From assembly GCA_003290165.1 (NCBI GenBank), contig QNQO01000686.1, positions 186,001 through 250,000 on the forward strand: DNA of 64,000 nucleotides. The letters run 5' to 3'. Each line of letters starts with the position of its first letter. Within the stretch, counting starts at the first letter, position 1. This document shows positions 59,321-64,000 of this stretch, piece by piece. The translations under genes were made by a program, and so were the position numbers. Source of the stretch: Berberis thunbergii (Eukaryota; Streptophyta; Magnoliopsida; Ranunculales; Berberidaceae). The notes beneath the pieces are model-generated. The model was not told the DNA's origin. It did not search any database and saw only the letters and a list, made by a program, of their open reading frames with translations.

Positions 59321-59702
59321 CACTACAACACAAATGCCCAATAATAGCATTTGTTAATAGCGTTTTTACTAAATACGCTATCAAAGATGAAATTTTTGGC
59401 GTAAACAAAAATGAAAACGCTACAAAAAAATGGCGGGATTTTTGGCGCTCGATTCTGTCCTCCCTCGTTTTACTGGGCGCTCGATGTCCACCCTCCCTCA
59501 TCTCGCCATCTCCCTCCCTGCTCTCTCCATATCTCCATCTCCCTCCCTCACTGCTCCCTCCATCTCGCCATCTCCCTCACTGCTCCCTCTATCTCTCAAT
59601 CGCCCTCACTACTCTCTCCATATCTTTATCTTCATCTCCCTCATTGCTCCCTCCATCTCTCCGTCGCCCTCCCTCTTTCGATTCACCTCTTTTTAGAGAG
59701 AA

Positions 59703-60533
59703 ATGGTTGGGATGAGACCATATGAACCAGATGAGGGTGAGTCTGAGTTTGTTGAAGTTGATCCAACTGGAAGATATGGAAGGGTACTTAAAAATCTCTA
59801 CTTTGTTGCTTGTTTGGGTTCTTCTTTATGTTCTTCATTTCTGATATTTGGTTCTAATTTTAATGGCTTTTCAGTACAATGAGATCCTTGGGAAAGGAGC
59901 TTCAAAGACAGTGTAAGAAACTTAAAACCCTATTTGTTATTTTTTCATCCCTTTTTGAGATTTTGAAGAAATTTCAGTTTTTTATGAGAACTTTTGCAGT
60001 TTTATGAGATGGGTATATGTTGATTTAGTTCTATGTTGGTGGGTTTTCTTCCTTTTTGGTTTTGGGTGTTGCAGTTACAAAGCTTTTGATAAGTTCGAAG
60101 GGATTGAAGTGGCTTGGAACCAAGTCAAGCTGTATGATTTCCTTCAGTGCCCTGAGGATCTTGAGAGGCTTTACTGTGAAATCCATCTTCTCAAGACCTT
60201 GAAGCACAAAAACATCATGAAATTTTACACCTCTTGGGTTGATACGGCCAATAGGAACATCTATTTTGTAACTGAGATGTTCACTTCTGGGACTCTGAGA
60301 CTCTGAGACAGTAAGTTTTCATGGGATTTCATTGATTTCTATTTTCAGTGTTTATGAGTATGGTACTTGAGATTTGGAATTTAGGGTTGTAATGTTTTTT
60401 GTAATTTTGATTGTCTTTTGATTAGATATAGGCAGAAGCACAAGAGGGTAAATATTAGAGCAGTGAAGCATTGGTGTAGACAAATCTTGAAAGAACTAAT
60501 AGTGAAGAGCAACCTGATTTGCTTCATAAGCTT
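59703..60533 (+). pseudogene. WNK kinase 5' gene fragment, fused to a foreign exon tail
   Basis: WNK ('with no lysine') Ser/Thr kinase, four exons: 59703-59783 (starts MVGMRPYEPDEGESEFVEVD), 59875-59912 (YNEILGKGASKTV), 60075-60310 ([20 protein letters not shown] ... [15 protein letters not shown]) and 60426-60533 ([20 protein letters not shown]). Introns have GT-AG ends. An 8-base tandem duplication ACTCTGAG (about 60291-60306) shifts the frame into TGA at the end of exon 3. In exon 4 WNK similarity ends near 60495 after QILK; the rest reads [15 protein letters not shown] in another frame, up to a GTGAGT donor, and seems to come from a different gene. The catalytic loop is missing. Promoter-like leader at 59430-59700 is CT-rich. 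Confidence 0.85.
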
Positions 60534-60735
60534 GTGAGTACTTCATTCTTTAATGCATTATGCACTCTTCATAGTTCATATTATTACCTCCGTATGACAA
60601 GGTGAAGGAACCTTGTTGATATTACTGTGGCTACTACTCAGAGATTGATCAGAGGTTGTTGTTTCCTAGTGCTTCTGTATTTTGGCTGATTGACATGTAA
60701 ATGCTAATAAGTAGGCGTTGTTTCATGAAATGCAG

Positions 60736-60857
60736 GAAATTATTAGAAAATACATTAAAATGTCTGTAAGTGGAAGTAAGCATGCAGCTCTTGCTAGTGC
60801 ACTGGGGTCTTTGACTTGGGAAACACCCTCATCTACAGACTTCAAAGAATTGGCTAG
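60736..60857 (+). pseudogene. Unidentified exon fragment with splice borders
   Basis: Acceptor AAATGCAG and donor GTAGGT bound 122 bases that are open in the frame reading EIIRKYIKMSVSG, then SKHAALASALGSLTWETPSS and TDFKELAR. It looks like a real exon by its borders and composition but I do not recognise the protein. Next to the WNK/unknown chimeric exon. Confidence 0.4.
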
Positions 60858-61519
60858 GTAGGTCTCAGTTTCCCTGCTTTGTGAATAAGTGTGTTTATTG
60901 GCTATAGGAGCAATACAAAACTCTGCTTTTTATGTTGTTGGGGGATATGATGGAAGATACTTGAAGTAAGCCAGTTTTCAAATTGATTTTTTTTGTGTGT
61001 CCAGGATGTGAAGTCATGAAGTGTACATTAGATTTTAAAATAAATCTCTGCTCTTAGACAATTTTCAAAGCATACTATAACTCGTGGTTTGATTCAATGC
61101 ATGAAAAATACTAATTAGTTGATAATAGTAAGTTATCAATGGTATTAAATATCAATTTTACAGAGTTTCAGAAACAATTTTCTCTGTTGGTTCTGTATAG
61201 TGTGTTTCGTAGAATACCATTTAAATCATGTTGTTAATCCTCTTGCTTTATGTTGTGAGTAGAGATGAGAAGCAACAACTTTTATTGGGTATGAAAAGAG
61301 CTAGCAGACAACCCGCAAATATTTCATCATCAATATTGTCAAGTGATAGTATTCATATAGGGATCCTAAGTAGCAGCTGCCCATGCAGCTGCAAACAATA
61401 GTCCCTTCACTGTATTTTACAACCCAAAGTCCATAACTACTCTTAATCGAAACTATCAAGTACTTCAGATTGATGTCATCCATCTATAGCATTTTTGAAG
61501 TATAATTTGTTTCTGCAAG

Positions 61520-61641
61520 GCTTGTCCATCAGAATTTGTTATTCCTTTAGCCAAGTATTACAGGGCTGTATACAACAATCAAGTATCCCTTGGCATGCGC
61601 TTCCGGTTGATGTTTGAGAATGAGGAATCCGGAACTAGAAG
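61520..61641 (+). pseudogene. Auxin response factor (ARF) exon fragment
   Basis: One 122-base exon with acceptor CTGCAAG and donor GGTAAAC encodes [20 protein letters not shown] and [20 protein letters not shown], the segment after the B3 DNA-binding domain in plant ARFs (auxin-regulated transcription factors). Upstream B3 exons and downstream exons are absent. Open and well conserved, so captured fairly recently. Confidence 0.8.
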
Positions 61642-61844
61642 GTAAACCACATATGTGTTATGGAGATTCTAATATTGAACATGTCATTTTACTAGAAATA
61701 TTCTTATTTTTCAGTTTAGGCAATAATTGTTTAATGTACATACAAGCATTGAACTGAATGTATATACTTCCCTGATTTTTATTACTTAATATCATATGAA
61801 CCAAATGTCAAATTCGATAACTTACGTTTTTATTTCTTTTGCAG

Positions 61845-62881
61845 GGAACAGTTTATTTCATTCTTGTTGTCACTGCTCGTTTCAACTTCATTGCTTATGC
61901 CATCACCAAACAACATAGTTTCATGTATTTTGGAGTCAGCTTTCATATTCTTGTCTGGAATATACTTGGGTTTCTTCTGTGGACAGATCCGAAAAAAGTT
62001 TAATATTGGGGTAAGCATGATAACACGTTCATTGATTTTCAAGTTAGATACCTTATATTGCACTTTGAATCAATCCAATATATTTACAAGTTCTTTCTCG
62101 TTCTCTTTTATTTTTGTTCAACTTTATTTTTTCTTTTTCTAAATACAAGCAGTTTCATTTACCACTAACTGCTAGGATAATAGGTGAGCGTGAAGTCTAA
62201 AAGCTATATCACTACTCCTATGCCTAGTTTAGCCTTTTGTCTAATTGTAACCTGGTTGAAGCACAAAGTTCTACTTTTGTACTCTATAAGGGGCTGATAG
62301 TCAGTTTTTGGTTATGTTTTTACTTCATTTTGGCAAGAGCTTTAGATCCGTTACCTTCCTACACTTCTTTTGCTTATGTCTTCTTCCTTAATTTCTGGGG
62401 AATGGGGGTGGGATAAGACCCTTTCACTTCTTCAGAAACAAAACTGCGAAGATCTTGTATAGTCCATGTCTTTTAAAATCATATCCTTTGTACTCCATGC
62501 TTGAACAACTGGCATCTTGAGCTTTCAGGGGTGCAAAACAAAAACCATGTGCTTTTAAGCTTCAAATTTAGCCTCTTATTGATGATGGTATCCTCATTGT
62601 CATTAGATCAGATTCTTTCATTTTTTTTCAAACCAGGAAGGGTATTAGTTCTAAATTGGAAGGCCGTTGATGGCTTTCATATTTCAGTTTGATCCTTGGT
62701 TATGGATTCATACAATCTTTGCATGTCTGTATATGACTGATATCCTTGAATCAGTTGCATATGAAATTGTCATGCCCAGAATAATAATGAGACTGTCTGT
62801 TATACGTGCTAATGATTGCATGGAATACATGGCATTGCAAAAATTGCTTCGATTGGGCAACATCAATGAATCGCCTCCATG
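61845..62881 (+). other. Possible further exon fragments, not recognised
   Basis: 61845-62010 is bounded by TTTTGCAG and GTAAGC and open in one frame (hydrophobic). 62688-62881 follows an acceptor ATATTTCAG and is open to a stop with FDPWLWIHTIFACLYMTDIL. Neither matches a family I know; the first is also open on the minus strand. Treat as candidates only. Confidence 0.25.
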
Positions 62882-63054
62882 AATCTCTCACATGTTACCA
62901 TAATGTTAATCTCAAATGAACCCACATTTTTGCTGTCTAGTGACGGTATGCGGCCTGGATGATGCGGGGAATTGCGGTTGTGACACATCTAAACAGGGGC
63001 AGAATTCTGGCAGAGCACTCTGTTGCAAAACAGAGCTGCTCTGTTCTGCGCTGT

Positions 63055-63190
63055 GTTGTTGTTGCGGATGCTGCTACTGAGTCGCTGATGCCACTGCTGC
63101 GCTGTTGCTGCTGCTGCTGCTGTGCTGAGGTGCTGCTGCTGCTGCTGTTGTTTGCTGCTACGCTGAATTGCTGCTGCTGCTGCGCTGATC
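63055..63190 (+). repeat. Interrupted CTG trinucleotide tract
   Basis: Runs of GCTGCTGCTG broken by GTGCTGAG, TTGTTTGCTGCTACG and similar. Open in all frames as poly-Cys, poly-Leu or, on the other strand, poly-Gln; no gene is implied. Confidence 0.9.
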
Positions 63191-63360
63191 TGTCGCACCG
63201 TTGGTTGGAACATTTGCACTTTGAGCTGGTACTTGTATTCAAGTAATCAAAACAGTTCTTGTTTAAATTTTACAACCACTATGCCACTTGTAAGTAGTGC
63301 AAAATCTCGAATAGTGCATGTAGAATGTGGTTTTATTTCTGTCTTGTTTGGTTTTTACAG

Positions 63361-63429
63361 GAGTTTAAGGAACTGCAGCTTGCAAGGTGTAGTTCCTGAC
63401 CTAAGCACCATACCAAAGCTTGGTTATTT
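63361..63429 (+). pseudogene. LRR receptor-like kinase exon fragment
   Basis: A short exon after the acceptor TTTTTACAG and before GTAAGT encodes SLRNCSLQGVVPDLSTIPKL followed by GYL, one leucine-rich repeat with the spacing seen in LRR-VIII-1 kinases (At1g06840-like), where such one-repeat exons are normal. Nothing else of that gene lies in the window. Confidence 0.6.
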
Positions 63430-64000
63430 GTAAGTTCATTATAAATCAAGAGAAATTGGAGAGCAAGCACTGTAAGTTGGCTTTGTTTTGCAAATGGATA
63501 GGTAGACAATTTGATTTAGCTTGTTCATGCATCGTCAAATGGTTTTGTTTGACCCCCACCCTGGCAGGTACTGCCATTTGATACCAATTACCTATCTGCT
63601 TCAATTCTTCAGCCATAATCCTTGGACCCCCTGCTCTCCTTTCCTCCTATTTATTGTGGTGTTTGGGTAGACTTAAACTAAAAACCTTCAATCTATTAAT
63701 CTTTATCTATATAACATAAAAAAGGCCCTTACATATTACAAAAATAAAATGAAATGAGTGTCATACTAAGGGCTGTTCAATAATTAGACACTGAAGAATA
63801 ATAAATGTGGAATTTCAAGTTTTTCAATTCAATAAAACGAGTCTTTGATTTTCAAAGTCGTCGTTAAATTTTAACTTTCAATAAAACCTGTGCTGCGTGG
63901 TACGCCTTTTAGCACATAAATAGTTTAGCTTTGGTGTGAATAAAATTCTAGTGCTTTATCTGAATAAAATGCTAGTGGTTTGAATGAATAATATGCAAGT
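63430..64000. other. Right-edge stretch
   Basis: AT-rich; probably intron or element sequence continuing past the window. No gene recognised. Confidence 0.4.

Larger units (their letters stand above)
59321..64000 (+). mobile_element. CACTA element end and mosaic of captured exons (continues past window)
   Basis: CACTACAACACAAATGCCC at 59321 with subterminal repeats (AGCGTTTTTACTAAA, ACGCTATCAAAG, AAAACGCTAC) marks one end of a CACTA element inserted in the hAT transposase. From 59703 on come plus-strand exon fragments of unrelated genes: WNK kinase, an unidentified exon, ARF, and an LRR receptor kinase. The opposite CACTA end is not in the window, so whether all fragments lie inside one element is inferred. 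62011-62687 and 61642-61844 show nothing recognisable. Confidence 0.6.

Noticed and set aside
61830..62063. Opposing open frames on both strands (77 and 92 codons)
   Set aside because: Both look plausible but neither is recognised; kept only as a low-confidence exon candidate on the plus strand because of its splice borders.
62937..63246. Poly-Cys, poly-Leu and poly-Gln open frames
   Set aside because: All arise from the interrupted CTG tract; no start context, splice logic or conserved sequence.

Overview
This window looks like nuclear DNA of a flowering plant, probably a core eudicot. It is AT-rich, genes are split by GT-AG introns, and the proteins recognised are plant families (SPARK-domain receptor kinase, SBT1-type subtilases, UGT87-like glycosyltransferase, CRK, WNK, ARF, DRP2 and HAT3.1 fragments). 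The repeats are typical plant classes: hAT, MULE, CACTA, Ty3/gypsy and an endogenous caulimovirid. The species cannot be named from the sequence.

Only one gene appears intact: a nine-exon SPARK-domain receptor-like kinase at 3286-8712 (+), 673 codons, whose first intron holds a 587-bp hAT-like insertion. Between it and about 16.7 kb lie intergenic repeats, including a small non-autonomous Ty3/gypsy element on the minus strand (10882-13108, TSD GAAAG).

From 16.7 to 57.1 kb the backbone is a decayed tandem array of intronless subtilase (SBT1.9-like) genes: copy 1 (16779-20616), copy 2 (24957-29428) fused end-to-end with copy 3 (29430-31991), an orphan C-terminus (33431-33493), copy 4 (35379-36432, middle inverted) and copy 5 (48531-57114, split by a 6.6-kb insertion). 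All are pseudogenes. Three to four copies share a TATA element at a similar distance from the start codon, so the duplicated unit included the promoter. C-terminal parts of copies 4 and 5 lie elsewhere or are lost.

The array is riddled with transposons, many with exact target-site duplications readable in the sequence: a self-nested hAT-like family with CAAGGATGCAC ends (three copies); a hAT element carrying a UGT87-like exon fragment (25150-26840); two copies of a small hAT MITE with TAGGG(T/C)TGA ends; a MULE with a broken transposase (41194-44842); a Ty3/gypsy LTR-type element (49582-56194) containing a MITE and a CACTA element that carries a CRK kinase fragment; a hAT with a nearly complete transposase (57115 onward); and a further CACTA end at 59321, followed to the window edge by exon fragments of WNK kinase, ARF and LRR receptor kinase genes. 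A separate minus-strand mosaic (45.8-47.2 kb) joins DRP2 exon 1 to pieces of a HAT3.1-type homeobox gene. A caulimovirid fragment (36.4-38.6 kb) begins with a tRNA-Met primer site at the inversion breakpoint of subtilase copy 4.

The most interesting aspect is the density of gene-fragment capture: at least seven unrelated host genes are represented by exon pieces with splice signals, inside or beside three transposon types, all within 40 kb of a dead protease array.
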